A stretch of DNA of 64,000 nt from Mesorhizobium sp. (GCF_004962245.1 NZ_SUHQ01000018.1:84014-148013); one strand, 5' to 3'; shown: positions 16,226 to 25,311, numbered from the stretch's first letter. Notes: generated by a model not told the origin, from the letters alone. Made by a program: numbers and translations.

Positions 16226-17995
16226 ATGAACGCACGAGAAGACATCCGTCCAAATGGCGGGGAAATCGGCAAGCCTGCCGCAAAGGCAACCCGGGGCATG
16301 CCTGAGGCAGCCCGGGGCATGCCGGACGCTGCCCGCAAATACCAACCGTACCCGACCGTCGGTCTCGCCGACCGTATTTGGCCTTCGAAGGTCATCGACA
16401 AGGCGCCGATCTGGTGCTCGGTCGACCTGCGTGACGGCAATCAGGCGCTGATCGACCCGATGGGCCACGAGCGCAAGGCACGCATGTTCGCCCTGCTCCT
16501 CGACATGGGTTTCAAGGAGATCGAGATCGGATTCCCGTCGGCCTCGCAGACCGATTTCGATTTCGCCCGCTGGTGCATCGAAGAGGGCAATGTCTCAACC
16601 GATGTCTCGCTGCAGGTGCTGGTGCAATGCCGGCCGGAACTGATCACCCGCACCTTCGAGGCGCTGCAGGGCGCCACCAACCCGATCGTGCATTTCTACA
16701 ATTCGACCAGCGAATTGCAGCGCCGCGTCGTCTTCGAAAAGGACGTCGCCGGCATCAGGCGGATCGCCACCGATGCGGCCAAGATGATCACCGATATGGC
16801 GGCGAAAGCCGGCGGCGGCTATCGTTTCGAATATTCGCCGGAGAGTTTTACCGGCACCGAGCTCGAAGTGGCATTGGAAATCTGCAACGCCGTCACCGAG
16901 ATCGTGAAGCCGACGGCGGAAAACAAGCTGATCATCAACCTGCCGTCCACGGTCGAGATGTCGACGCCCAATATCTACGCCGACCGCATCGAATGGATGT
17001 GCCGCAATCTCGACAACCGCGAGAACCTGCTCATTTCGCTGCATCCGCACAACGACCGAGGCACCGGCATCGCCACCACCGAACTCGGCCTGATGGCGGG
17101 CGCGGATCGCGTCGAAGGCACGCTGTTCGGCAATGGCGAGCGCACCGGCAATGTCGACATCGTCACCCTCGCGCTCAACATGTACACGCAAGGCGTCGAT
17201 CCCAAGCTCGATTGCTCCGACATCAATCGGATGAAGGACGTCTACGAATATTCGAACCAGTTGAAGATCCCCGAGCGTCATCCCTATGTCGGCGAACTCG
17301 TCTACACGGCCTTTTCCGGCTCGCATCAGGATGCCATCAACAAGGGCATGAAGGCGTTGCGCAAGGCCAACACGCCCTACTGGGAAGTCCCTTATCTGCC
17401 GATCGACCCGGCCGATGTCGGCCGCAACTACGAGGCGATCATCCGCATCAACTCGCAGTCCGGCAAGGGCGGCATCGCCTATGTGCTGCAGGCGGACTAC
17501 GGCCTCAACCTGCCGCGCAACCTGCAGATCGAGTTCAGTCAAGCCATCCAGGCGATCACCGACGCCGAGGGCAAGGAGGTGCCGGCCAAGCGCATCTACG
17601 AGCGCTTTCTCGAAACCTATGTCGACCAGCCCGGCGCGCGGCTGAAATTCCTCGACCACCACACCTATCCGGACATCGAGATCAAGGGCCGGCGTGCGGT
17701 GGAGGCGGTCATTCTCGACGGGGGTAAGGAGGTGACGATATCAGGCTCCGGAACCGGCCCGATCGACGGCTTCGTCGACGCACTGTCGCGCCATGTCGGC
17801 GTCCCAATGTCAGTGCTCGACTATTCCGAGCACTCCATGCAGCGCGGCTCGAATGCCTCGGCCATCTCCTATGTCGAGATGGAGCACCCCGGCGGCAAGC
17901 TGTTCGGCGCCGGCATCAACACCAACATCGTCGCCGCTTCGCTGGAAGCCGTGGTTTCCGCCGCCAACCGCATCGTCGGCCAAAAGGTCGACTAG
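16226..17995 (+). CDS. leuA: 2-isopropylmalate synthase
   Basis: The 589-residue enzyme condenses acetyl-CoA with 2-ketoisovalerate, the committed step of leucine synthesis. The DRE-TIM catalytic barrel shows VDLRDGNQALIDPM, HPHNDRGTG and FGNGERTGNVD. The C-terminal LeuA regulatory domain (about residues 440-589) should bind leucine for feedback. It belongs to the long alpha-IPMS form. The ATG at 16226 has GGGAG upstream, and the ORF track begins 165 codons too early. Near the N-terminus a duplicated ARGMPEA/ARGMPDA unit precedes the conserved YQPYPTVGLADRIWP. A candidate leucine attenuator lies upstream. Confidence 0.95.
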   Translation: MNAREDIRPNGGEIGKPAAKATRGMPEAARGMPDAARKYQPYPTVGLADRIWPSKVIDKAPIWCSVDLRDGNQALIDPMGHERKARMFALLLDMGFKEIEIGFPSASQTDFDFARWCIEEGNVSTDVSLQVLVQCRPELITRTFEALQGATNPIVHFYNSTSELQRRVVFEKDVAGIRRIATDAAKMITDMAAKAGGGYRFEYSPESFTGTELEVALEICNAVTEIVKPTAENKLIINLPSTVEMSTPNIYADRIEWMCRNLDNRENLLISLHPHNDRGTGIATTELGLMAGADRVEGTLFGNGERTGNVDIVTLALNMYTQGVDPKLDCSDINRMKDVYEYSNQLKIPERHPYVGELVYTAFSGSHQDAINKGMKALRKANTPYWEVPYLPIDPADVGRNYEAIIRINSQSGKGGIAYVLQADYGLNLPRNLQIEFSQAIQAITDAEGKEVPAKRIYERFLETYVDQPGARLKFLDHHTYPDIEIKGRRAVEAVILDGGKEVTISGSGTGPIDGFVDALSRHVGVPMSVLDYSEHSMQRGSNASAISYVEMEHPGGKLFGAGINTNIVAASLEAVVSAANRIVGQKVD

Positions 17996-18073
17996 ACAAG
18001 CCGTCGAAAGCTGACGGTTGGGGCAAGATGAGTTCGGATGGCATCATCTTGCCCTGGTCCCTCGCACCATTAA

Positions 18074-18095
18074 CCACCGGAAAATTATCCGGTGG
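18074..18095. promoter_or_regulatory. Perfect 8-base inverted repeat between leuA and the TPR gene
   Basis: CCACCGGA-AAATTA-TCCGGTGG. It could be the leuA terminator stem (no T-run follows) or an operator of the gene at 18190. Sequence alone does not decide. Confidence 0.45.
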
Positions 18096-18189
18096 GGTAC
18101 GCGATCGCATAATGGATGCACGCTTGTCTGGCCATGCAAGCACTATATGATCGCGTCTCAACCTGTGCCGACTTCGAAAGGATCGACAC

Positions 18190-19968
18190 TTGCAGCATGC
18201 CACGCCTGCCGCCCCCGCAGTGCGCGAGACGTTGGAACGATTGCTAGCCAGCGAAACGTTCGGACGATCCGAGCGAGCGCGTAAACTGCTTCGCTATCTG
18301 GTCGAGCGCGAGCAGGCAGGCGAAGCCGACAAGCTCAAGGGCTTTTCCATCGCTATGGATGTTTTCGGCAAGGACGGCGATTTCGATCCGTCGACCGACG
18401 CCGTGGTGCGGGTGCAGGCGGGCAGGCTGCGCGATCTTCTGCAGCATTACTTCGCCAATGAGGGTGTTGCCGAGCCGATCCGCATCGCCATCCCGCGTGG
18501 CGGCTATGTTCCATCCTATGAACTCAACGCGATCCGCCTGCCGGTCGAGCCGGAGCCGGAGAAACACGTCGAGGCGGTGGCCGCCTTGTCGGAATCGTTC
18601 GAAGACCCCGGCATGGCCGCACATGCCGCATCGTTGATGACCCCAGTCGTTCGTGAGCCGGCACGCTCGCTGCAGCGCCATCTCCGGTTCTTCTGGTTGG
18701 CGATCGTTCTGGTTATCGCCATGCTGGGCGTGCTGATCCTTCGTCAGGGAAGCGGCGCATTGCTGGCGGGAGGCGATACCGCGTCGACGATCGAAAACGC
18801 AGTAGCGACCGGCAGCATCGCGCCGTGGGCTCCGATTGAAACCCTTCCGCTCGTCTACATTGCGGTGAAAGCCGACAGCCCCGAGGCTGCCCGCGTCGCG
18901 GCATCGCTGCGCGCCGGCCTCAGCGGCTTCGATACGGTCAGCTTCATCGGTCGGGATGCCGACGGCCCGCCAGATCCGGTCGCCGCAGCTATCAGCTTCG
19001 TATTCGATGTCTTGCCGGGACCAACGGCAGGCGATGTTACCCTGGAGCTTCAAAGCGTGGCGACCGGACGGGTCCTGCTGTCGCGCAATTTGACTGCCGC
19101 CGACAGCACCCCCTCCACCGTCGAGGACAGCGTCGCCGGCATTTTGAGTTCGGCCATACCCGCCTCGGGCACGATCTACAACTATATCGAACAGAGCGGC
19201 ATTCAGACCGGCCTGACGGAATGTCTGCTGCTCAACGACAAGTATTATCTCGACCAGAGCGCCAAGAGCCATGAGGCCGCCTATCGCTGTCTCGAAAACC
19301 TGGCCAAGCTGGATGCGAAGTCGTCGCTCGTCTATTCGGAACTCGCGGGCCTGCATCTCGAGGCGGCCACGGATCACTACGCCTATCCAGCCGGCGCAAC
19401 GATCGAACAGGCGATGTCGCTTGCCCGTCGCGCCGTGCAGATGGGGCCGACAAGTCCCTATGCGCACCGCGCCTACGGCTATCTCAATTCCCGCCTCGGC
19501 AATTCAGAGGAATCGATCCGCTGGATGCGCAAGGCCTACGAACTCAATCCTTACGACCTCAGCATGGCGGCAGCTTACGCCTATGGGTTGATTTTTGCCG
19601 GCAGGTACGGCGAGGGAACACCGATCCTTGCTCACGCCGCCGAAACCTCCAGCGCCCATCCGACCTGGTGGGATTACGGGCTTTTCGTCGGCCAGTTCAT
19701 GACGGGCAATATGAACAAGGCCGCGCTTGCCAGCGATGCGTTGCAAACGACGGCGACGAAATCGCACTATCTGGCTGCGCGGCTGATCGGCGCGAAGGCA
19801 GCCGGCCGCAATCAATTGGCGAACGAGCTCGTGGACGAGATGACTGTCAAATTCCCGAAATTCGCTGCCGATCCGCGCGCCACCTTTGTCGAGAGGAGAT
19901 ACCCCACCGATTTGACCGACCGGTTGGTCGAGGCCTTGCGTGCCGCCGGGCTCGGCAATGCCAGTTAG
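18190..19968 (+). CDS. Membrane-anchored TPR protein with cyclase-associated N-terminal domain
   Basis: It has 592 residues. The N-terminal 90 or so (LLASETFGRSERARKLLRYL ... VVRVQAGRLRDLLQHYF) match the DNA-binding-like domain found at the start of many rhizobial 'adenylate cyclase-like' proteins. A single membrane helix (FFWLAIVLVIAMLGVLIL, about residues 175-195) follows. Then comes a TolB-like or unknown region and C-terminal TPR repeats (about 340-590). No cyclase catalytic residues are present. The start is a TTG at 18190 with AAGGA about 8 bases upstream. There is no in-frame ATG that keeps the domain. Probably a signalling or scaffold protein; its role is unknown. Confidence 0.75.
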   Translation: MQHATPAAPAVRETLERLLASETFGRSERARKLLRYLVEREQAGEADKLKGFSIAMDVFGKDGDFDPSTDAVVRVQAGRLRDLLQHYFANEGVAEPIRIAIPRGGYVPSYELNAIRLPVEPEPEKHVEAVAALSESFEDPGMAAHAASLMTPVVREPARSLQRHLRFFWLAIVLVIAMLGVLILRQGSGALLAGGDTASTIENAVATGSIAPWAPIETLPLVYIAVKADSPEAARVAASLRAGLSGFDTVSFIGRDADGPPDPVAAAISFVFDVLPGPTAGDVTLELQSVATGRVLLSRNLTAADSTPSTVEDSVAGILSSAIPASGTIYNYIEQSGIQTGLTECLLLNDKYYLDQSAKSHEAAYRCLENLAKLDAKSSLVYSELAGLHLEAATDHYAYPAGATIEQAMSLARRAVQMGPTSPYAHRAYGYLNSRLGNSEESIRWMRKAYELNPYDLSMAAAYAYGLIFAGRYGEGTPILAHAAETSSAHPTWWDYGLFVGQFMTGNMNKAALASDALQTTATKSHYLAARLIGAKAAGRNQLANELVDEMTVKFPKFAADPRATFVERRYPTDLTDRLVEALRAAGLGNAS

Positions 19969-20091
19969 GCTTTTCTGAATTCGGCCGCCTGATCGCGAAA
20001 ATTTTACTGGCTATCGGCTTGGACAAGGCGCAATCCAGCCACAATCTGGAATTTCGCCTCCTGTTCACCCTGCAATAAACCATCAATTTTC

Positions 20092-20895
20092 ATGATTTCA
20101 TCCCTTTACGCTGCCGAACGGGGAGCCGGCCCGAAGACGGTTGTCTTCCTGCATGGCTTCGGCGGTTGCCACGACGACTGGCACGCGGTGATTTCGACGC
20201 TCGCGCCTGGTTCACGGACGCTCGCCTATGATCTTCCGGGCCATGGGCTATCCCTCGATTTTCCGGGTGGCGGTCCGGCCAAGGCGGCCGCTCGGGCCGT
20301 TCTTGCGGACCTCGCCACGCGCAGAATTAGGAGGGTGCATCTCGTCGGCCATTCGATGGGCGGAGCGGCAGCAATGCTGATGGCATTGGCCGAACCCGAA
20401 AGGATAGCGTCGCTGACGCTTCTGGCGCCGGGCGGCTTTGGAACTGAGATCAATGGGCCGCTGTTGCGCCGTTACGCCGCCGCTGCCGACAGGAGCGAGA
20501 TTCGCGCCTGTCTCGCCGCCATGTCCGGACCGCAAAGCCTGCCCTTGCAGCGCATCGTCGATGTTCTCGGCGAAATGCGTGCGCGTCCCGGCCAGCTGCA
20601 GAAACTTGTCGAGATCGCGGCCGCCATGACCAGGGACGATCGGCAGGGCGTTATCCCGCGCGAACGGCTCGAAACGCTGACCATGCCGGTGATGGTGGTT
20701 TGGGGGGTAGATGACGCGGTGCTGCCCTTCACCCAGGCCGATGCTCTGCCGGCGCATTTCCACCTGCACCATGTGCTGGAGGCGGGCCATATGCTGGTCG
20801 AGGAAGCGCCCGGTCTGATCGCCGAGATCGTGCGCCGCAGTATGAAACGCCGTAGCAGGTCGCTTCGTCCAAAATCCGCCACCGCGGCGAACTGA
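20092..20895 (+). CDS. Alpha/beta hydrolase
   Basis: The 267-residue protein has the oxyanion-hole segment VVFLHGFGG, nucleophile elbow GHSMGG, acid residue in VVWGVDDAVLPF and catalytic His in EAGHMLVEEAP, so a full Ser-Asp-His triad is visible. It resembles the hydrolase domain of acetoin dehydrogenase E2-like proteins, but no lipoyl domain is present. The substrate is unknown. It stands alone. The start is the ATG at 20092, just after an AT-rich stretch. Confidence 0.85.
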   Translation: MISSLYAAERGAGPKTVVFLHGFGGCHDDWHAVISTLAPGSRTLAYDLPGHGLSLDFPGGGPAKAAARAVLADLATRRIRRVHLVGHSMGGAAAMLMALAEPERIASLTLLAPGGFGTEINGPLLRRYAAAADRSEIRACLAAMSGPQSLPLQRIVDVLGEMRARPGQLQKLVEIAAAMTRDDRQGVIPRERLETLTMPVMVVWGVDDAVLPFTQADALPAHFHLHHVLEAGHMLVEEAPGLIAEIVRRSMKRRSRSLRPKSATAAN

Positions 20896-20952
20896 TCCTC
20901 CTGCCAACGTATGATGGCGCGGCTTCGAGCAGGTTATCCGGCAAGCCGGTTA

Positions 20953-21080
20953 AGCATGTCGCCCAAAAGCAGCCCTCGGTCTTGAACCGAGGGGCGCAGC
21001 GATTTTGGGATAACGGCATGCACAAAAAGCAAGCCTTTAAAGTGCATTGCATCGACCCTTTCAGGCTCGACGCGCTTTAA
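20953..21080. repeat. Dispersed palindromic repeat, family A, copy 1
   Basis: Begins GCATGTCGCCCAAAAG and continues to TTTTGGGATAACGGCATGC, so the ends are inverted relative to each other. A second stem region GACGCGCTTTAA closes it. Related copies lie at 25311 and 28696. Intergenic, between the hydrolase and a membrane protein gene. Confidence 0.7.
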
Positions 21081-21158
21081 GGCCTATCGATCTCGCAAGT
21101 GCATTTTGCCGAGGGCTATGTTAATTCGTTGTTAACCAAACCCGTGAGGCAAACGCCG

Positions 21159-21782
21159 ATGAAGGAAGCAGGCGAGAATATCACCCAGATCGATCAGTCG
21201 CGAAAACTGTCCGACGCCATCCGCGATGTGAAGAACGCCTTCGCCGACCGCGACGACGTCGTGGTCGACATGCGCGAGGCGCATCGCATGCGGCTCGATT
21301 TACTTGCCGCCGAACTCGCGCCCATTTTCGCGGACGTACCCGCCGACATGGACAATTTCGACTTCGCCGTGTCGTCCGGGCTGCAGCCGCGCCTGTGGAT
21401 CGACGCCGTCAGCCATGTCGCCATGGGGCGCGACCGCCGCACCTATCGTTTTCTCAAGGACACCCGCATCGGCCGCGTGGTGCTCGCAGAATCGACCGAG
21501 ATGAAAGCGGTTGCCGATCAGGTGACGCGCTACGTCGCGGAGCGCGTCGTCGAACGCCAGAGAATGATGGAAGGCGGGGTCGAGCAGGCTGTCGCAGGAC
21601 TGAAACGTGCCTTGGTCCTGGAAGCCGAGCCGCCGCTGCGGTCCGTCTCGCGCGGCAAGGGTTGGTCGGTCTTCCTTTCCGGCCTCGGGCTGATCGCCGC
21701 CGGAGCCCTGGTCGGGCTGGCCGTATCGGTCGTGTTGTTCTGGGACCGCCTCGTTGCGATGGGACTGAGCTTTAGACCATGA
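21159..21782 (+). CDS. Conserved hypothetical protein with C-terminal membrane anchor
   Basis: The 207-residue protein is mostly helical and charged (KLSDAIRDVKNAFADRDDV, DMREAHRMRLDLLAAELAP), with DNFDFAVSSGLQPRLWIDAVSHVAMGRDRRTYRF in the middle and one C-terminal transmembrane helix (LGLIAAGALVGLAVSVVLFW). It resembles a rhizobial protein of unknown function and I do not recognise a named family. The ATG at 21159 with GAGG 9 bases upstream is preferred to the ORF-track start. Its stop codon lies in the CATGA that opens a palindromic repeat. Confidence 0.7.
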   Translation: MKEAGENITQIDQSRKLSDAIRDVKNAFADRDDVVVDMREAHRMRLDLLAAELAPIFADVPADMDNFDFAVSSGLQPRLWIDAVSHVAMGRDRRTYRFLKDTRIGRVVLAESTEMKAVADQVTRYVAERVVERQRMMEGGVEQAVAGLKRALVLEAEPPLRSVSRGKGWSVFLSGLGLIAAGALVGLAVSVVLFWDRLVAMGLSFRP

Positions 21783-21820
21783 TTCTGAAAAGTGGAATCC
21801 GGTTTTCGCTGGAGATCATG
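21778..21820. repeat. Dispersed 'CATGATC' palindromic repeat, family B, copy 1
   Basis: CATGATTCTGAAAAGTGGAA ... GGAGATCATG, with CATGAT/ATCATG ends. The sequence resembles the widespread rhizobial repeat built on ATGATCCCGAAAAGTGGAATCCGG. It overlaps the stop codon of the preceding gene. Related copies are at 25205 and, reduced, at 55471. Confidence 0.7.
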
Positions 21821-21843
21821 ACCAAACAAGAAGATGAAGCCCC

Positions 21844-21864
21844 CATCCCGATTCGATCGGGATG
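21844..21864. terminator. Bidirectional terminator hairpin
   Basis: CATCCCGAT-TCG-ATCGGGATG is a perfect 9-base stem with a 3-base loop between two convergent genes (stops at 21782 and 21874). No strong T-run follows, so a terminator role is inferred from position. Confidence 0.6.
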
Positions 21865-21873
21865 GAACAGGCT

Positions 21874-22788
21874 CTAGGCCATAGCGTCCGCGCCAAGTTC
21901 CAGAACCTCCAGATCGGAAGGCGGGATGGCCGGCCCGGTCAGGCCGCGTCGCGTCAGCCTGATCCGCCAGTTGTCCTTTTCGCCATCGATGTCCAACAAA
22001 TTGTATTGCGCTGCTGGGTGCCTGCTGCCGGGCGACTGCCCCGCAGCGGCGACGCCGACGACTGGAACCTTGGCACCGCGACCGCCGATGAAGAACAGTG
22101 TCGGCTCGTGCGAATGGCCGTGCAGCACAAGCTCGGCCCCATGCCGGTGAACGACCTTGTGGAAGCGCGCAATGCCGAACAGCCGCTTGGGCTGCGAAAC
22201 GGCGCCGCGCACTGGCGGATGGTGGATCATTACCACCCGGAACAGCCCGCGCTTGGCCGTGGCGTCGAGTACTTCGCGCAGTCTTTCCGCCTGATCTTCC
22301 AGAAAGAAGCCGTTGGCCATGAACGGAGCCGTGGCGCGCGCCGTCGTGACACCGATCAGCGCGACATTGCCGCGCACGCGCAGATAGGGGAAAGAGTCGC
22401 GGTCGACTGGCGTGTTGACGCCGTCGCCGGTCATCCATGCCGCCCATGACCTGCAGGCCTTGTCGAAGGCGCCAGGCACATAGGCGTCGTGGTTTCCCGG
22501 AACGACCGACACATCATCGGGAGAACCCAGCGTCTCCAGCCAGTGCTTACCCATCTCGATCTCGCCATCGAGCGCCAGATTGACCAGATCGCCGGTGACG
22601 GCCAGGTGGTCCGGTGCGCTCGCCTTCATATCGGCAATGATCGTGTCGATGACGGCATCGTGCATGTGGCGGCGGCGGTTGCGCTGCCAGTTGACGTAAC
22701 CGACCACCCGCTTGGAGGCGAGCTCGCGATACGTTACACCCGGGAGCGGTCCCAGATGGATATCGGAAATATGCGCGAGCCTGAACAT
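21874..22788 (-). CDS. Calcineurin-like metallophosphoesterase
   Basis: It has 304 residues with all the dimetal motifs in order: DIHLG near residue 8, GDLVN, PGNHD, MIHHPP and HGHSHEP. Family members hydrolyse phosphodiesters or phosphomonoesters. The substrate is unknown, and the closest pattern is the bacterial 'DNA repair/cAMP-like' group without further resolution. The start ATG at 22788 matches the family N-terminus MFRLAHISDIHLGP. A GTG 12 codons upstream is possible but has no Shine-Dalgarno. It diverges from the NUDIX gene with a 53-base gap. Confidence 0.88.
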   Translation of the reverse strand: MFRLAHISDIHLGPLPGVTYRELASKRVVGYVNWQRNRRRHMHDAVIDTIIADMKASAPDHLAVTGDLVNLALDGEIEMGKHWLETLGSPDDVSVVPGNHDAYVPGAFDKACRSWAAWMTGDGVNTPVDRDSFPYLRVRGNVALIGVTTARATAPFMANGFFLEDQAERLREVLDATAKRGLFRVVMIHHPPVRGAVSQPKRLFGIARFHKVVHRHGAELVLHGHSHEPTLFFIGGRGAKVPVVGVAAAGQSPGSRHPAAQYNLLDIDGEKDNWRIRLTRRGLTGPAIPPSDLEVLELGADAMA

Positions 22789-22841
22789 CCTCTCTTCATA
22801 AGCGACGCGCGTGCCGCTTTCCACCCACGGTTTCGTGGGTG

Positions 22842-23342
22842 ATGACGCTTCCGGATCCGGAGCAAGCGTTACGCCAGACCGGCTGGCCGGGCCTCAGGGC
22901 AAGGCTGTTTCACCTGTACTTCGTGCTGAGGCGACCGATGACGCTCGGGGTGCGCGGCCTGGTCCACGACCGCGCCTCCAATTCCGTCTTCCTCATTCGC
23001 CACACCTATGTTCCAGGCTGGCAGCTTCCAGGCGGCGGCGTCGAGGTGGGCGAGACGCTGATCGAGGCGCTGGCTCGCGAACTCTCCGAGGAGGGCAACA
23101 TCGCATTGGCCGCGCCACCGGTGCTGAAATCGATACATTTCAACCATCGGGCCAGCGGCCGCGACCATGTCGGCTTCTATTTGGTCGAGCAATTCAATCA
23201 GGCGGCGCCGAAGCTGCCGGACCGCGAGATCGCCGCAGCCGGGTTCTTCCCGCTCGACCGTCTGCCGGAGGACACGACACCGGCCACATTGCGGCGGCTC
23301 GCCGAGACTTTTGACGGCGCGGCGGCGTCACCCTACTGGTAG
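22842..23342 (+). CDS. NUDIX hydrolase
   Basis: The 166-residue protein has the NUDIX box GGGVEVGETLIEALARELSEEG, which supplies the Glu residues for metal binding. The usual EExGU ending reads EEGNI here, a common variant. The segment RHTYVPGWQLPGGG leads into it. Such enzymes hydrolyse nucleoside diphosphates linked to another moiety. The substrate is unknown. An ATG at 22842 and a GTG one codon earlier are equally possible, and no good Shine-Dalgarno is seen. It converges on the GST-like gene with a 1-base gap. Confidence 0.85.
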   Translation: MTLPDPEQALRQTGWPGLRARLFHLYFVLRRPMTLGVRGLVHDRASNSVFLIRHTYVPGWQLPGGGVEVGETLIEALARELSEEGNIALAAPPVLKSIHFNHRASGRDHVGFYLVEQFNQAAPKLPDREIAAAGFFPLDRLPEDTTPATLRRLAETFDGAAASPYW

Positions 23343-23343
23343 A

Positions 23344-24333
23344 TCACGCCGCCTTCCTGAACCGGTCGCGATCATGCGGCGCCGCGTAGTCCAGTTCCGG
23401 CCCGACCGGCACGATGCGCGTCGGGTTGATCGTTTTGTGGCTGCCGTAATAGTGCGCCTTGATGTGGTGCAGGCTCACCGTGCCTGCGACTTCAGGCACC
23501 TGATAGAGGTCGCGCAGATAGTTCGACAGGTTCGGATAGTCGGCGATGCGGCGCAGGTTGCACTTGAAATGGCCGACATAGACCGGATCGAAGCGGACCA
23601 GCGTGGTGAACAGCCGCCAATCGGCCTCGGTGATGCGGTCACCGACGAGATAACGCTGGCGAGACAGGCGCTCCTCGAGTTGGTCGAGCGCCGAGAACAG
23701 TTCGCCAAACGCTTCCTCATAGGCCGCTTGGGTGGTGGCGAAGCCAGCGCGGTAGACGCCGTTGTTGACCGAGGGATAGACCAGCGCATTGACCGCGTCG
23801 ATCTCGCCGCGCAGTGCTTGCGGATAGAAGTCGAGGCTGGCATCGCCCCATTCGTCAAAGGCCGAATTGAGCATCCGGATGATCTCGGAGGACTCGTTGG
23901 AGACGATTGTTTGCTCTCGCCTGTCCCATAGAACTGGCACCGTCACGCGGCCGGAATAGGCGGAATCGGCCTTGGTGTAGATCTGATGCAGGAAATCGAG
24001 GTCGTAGAGCGTGTCGCCGGTGGCGCCGTCCTCGGCCAGGAATGTCCAGCCGTTGGCGCCCATGAAATGATGGACGACCGAGACGGAAATCACGTCCTTG
24101 AGCTTCTTCAGTGCTCGAAAGATCAGCGTCCGGTGCGCCCAGGGACAGGCAAGCGAGACATAGAGATGGTAGCGACCGGGCTCGGCTTTGAAGCCGCGTT
24201 CGCGGCCTTCGGCCGGCGCGCCGTCAACCGTGACCCAGTCGCGCCATCGCGACTGCGCCCGCACGAACCGGCCGCCGCTGTCCTTGGTGTCGTACCACCG
24301 ATCCTGCCATTTGCCGTCGACCAGCAATCCCAT
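23344..24333 (-). CDS. Glutathionyl-hydroquinone reductase (Xi-class GST, YqjG/Ecm4 family)
   Basis: The 329-residue protein has the active-site motif SLACPWAHRTLI with the catalytic Cys, preceded by GRYHLYV. Further family segments are GWTFLAE, RVTVPVLWD, NESSEIIRML, YRAGFATTQAAYEEA and HYYGSHKTINPTRIVPVGP near the end. These enzymes reduce glutathionyl-hydroquinones and have a Cys in place of the usual GST Ser/Tyr. The ATG at 24333 has AAAGGAC upstream, and the ORF track begins 16 codons earlier. Monocistronic, and convergent with the NUDIX gene. Confidence 0.93.
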   Translation of the reverse strand: MGLLVDGKWQDRWYDTKDSGGRFVRAQSRWRDWVTVDGAPAEGRERGFKAEPGRYHLYVSLACPWAHRTLIFRALKKLKDVISVSVVHHFMGANGWTFLAEDGATGDTLYDLDFLHQIYTKADSAYSGRVTVPVLWDRREQTIVSNESSEIIRMLNSAFDEWGDASLDFYPQALRGEIDAVNALVYPSVNNGVYRAGFATTQAAYEEAFGELFSALDQLEERLSRQRYLVGDRITEADWRLFTTLVRFDPVYVGHFKCNLRRIADYPNLSNYLRDLYQVPEVAGTVSLHHIKAHYYGSHKTINPTRIVPVGPELDYAAPHDRDRFRKAA

Positions 24334-24616
24334 GCAATGTCCTTTCGTCTGTGAAGCGATGTAGGCGCAAGGCGACCGCACGCAAATCGCCAGGCGTTGA
24401 ACAGTTCGTCAATCGCCGGGACAGCAACGAAGCGCGGCAACCGAAAACGGCCGATTGCGGTGGCTGAAGATTGGTGCTAGCGGAAATCCGCATGTTCGAC
24501 TTTGCTTTGATCCGGTCCGACCGACGACGAGAGGGCGCCCGCGCTTGATGAAGCGCTGACTGGCGAACGCTGCCGTTTGCAGCAAACCTTTCCCCGTATA
24601 CCGGAACGCAAAGACC

Positions 24617-25153
24617 ATGAGCCTTGCCGACGTGAAATACCTGCCGGAAACCCCGGCGCATGACCCCGAAATCGAAGCCATCAACGACGAAGCCTTCGGG
24701 CCGGGCCGTTTCGTGCTGGCCGCCTACAAAATCCGTGAGGGCGGCCCGCATGAGCGCGCTCTGTCCTTCGTGGCTGTCGATGGCGATATCGTTGTCGCCT
24801 CGGTGCGCATGACGCGCATCGCGGCCGGCGCCGGCCGCGCGCTGATGCTCGGGCCGCTTGCCGTGCGGCCGGCCTTCAAGAATCTCGGCATCGGCCGCCG
24901 GCTGGTGGCGATCGCGCTGGAAGCCGCCGCCAAGGCCGGCATGTCAGCCGTGATGCTTGTCGGCGACGAGCCCTATTACGGCCCGCTTGGCTTCAAGAGA
25001 ATCCCGCGTGGGCAAATTTCCATGCCGCGCCCGGTCGACCTCGACCGGCTTTTGTCGCATGAGATCGTGCCGGGCGCGGTGGCAAGGCTGATAGGGGAGG
25101 TTTGCCACGCCGATCAGGCAAGGGTAGCCGCGCACGTCGCCGTGATGGCGTGA
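24617..25153 (+). CDS. GNAT-family N-acetyltransferase
   Basis: The 178-residue GNAT-fold protein has the acetyl-CoA-binding motif A LGPLAVRPAFKNLGIGRRLV and the C-terminal VGDEPYYGPLGFKRI typical of YhbS-like acetyltransferases. The start ATG at 24617 follows GGAACG at a suitable distance. The acceptor is unknown. The gene stands alone between the GST-like gene and a repeat-rich intergenic region. Confidence 0.86.
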   Translation: MSLADVKYLPETPAHDPEIEAINDEAFGPGRFVLAAYKIREGGPHERALSFVAVDGDIVVASVRMTRIAAGAGRALMLGPLAVRPAFKNLGIGRRLVAIALEAAAKAGMSAVMLVGDEPYYGPLGFKRIPRGQISMPRPVDLDRLLSHEIVPGAVARLIGEVCHADQARVAAHVAVMA

Positions 25154-25204
25154 CCATCCGGATGCTGTTGCGCCGCCCTGTCGGGCTTCGTAGCATGCGC
25201 CCGG

Positions 25205-25256
25205 GCGCATGATCCTTTCCGAAAATCGGAATCGATTTTCGCTGGGGATCATGCGC
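25205..25256. repeat. Dispersed 'CATGATC' palindromic repeat, family B, copy 2
   Basis: GCGCATGATCC and GGATCATGCGC form perfect 11-base arms, with an inner AAAATCG/CGATTTT stem. This is a full-size copy of the family seen at 21778. Confidence 0.8.
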
Positions 25257-25269
25257 AAAATCAAAGTGC

Positions 25270-25311
25270 TACAGCGTCCTTTGCGCGTCCAAGAGGACGC
25301 GCGGCGCTGTA
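25270..25311. repeat. Palindromic repeat with double stem (TACAGCG...CGCTGTA)
   Basis: TACAGCG and CGCTGTA form the outer stem, GCGCGTCC and GGACGCGC the inner one. This resembles a common rhizobial intergenic hairpin. It lies between a family B and a family A repeat, making a repeat cluster of about 210 bases. Confidence 0.75.
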
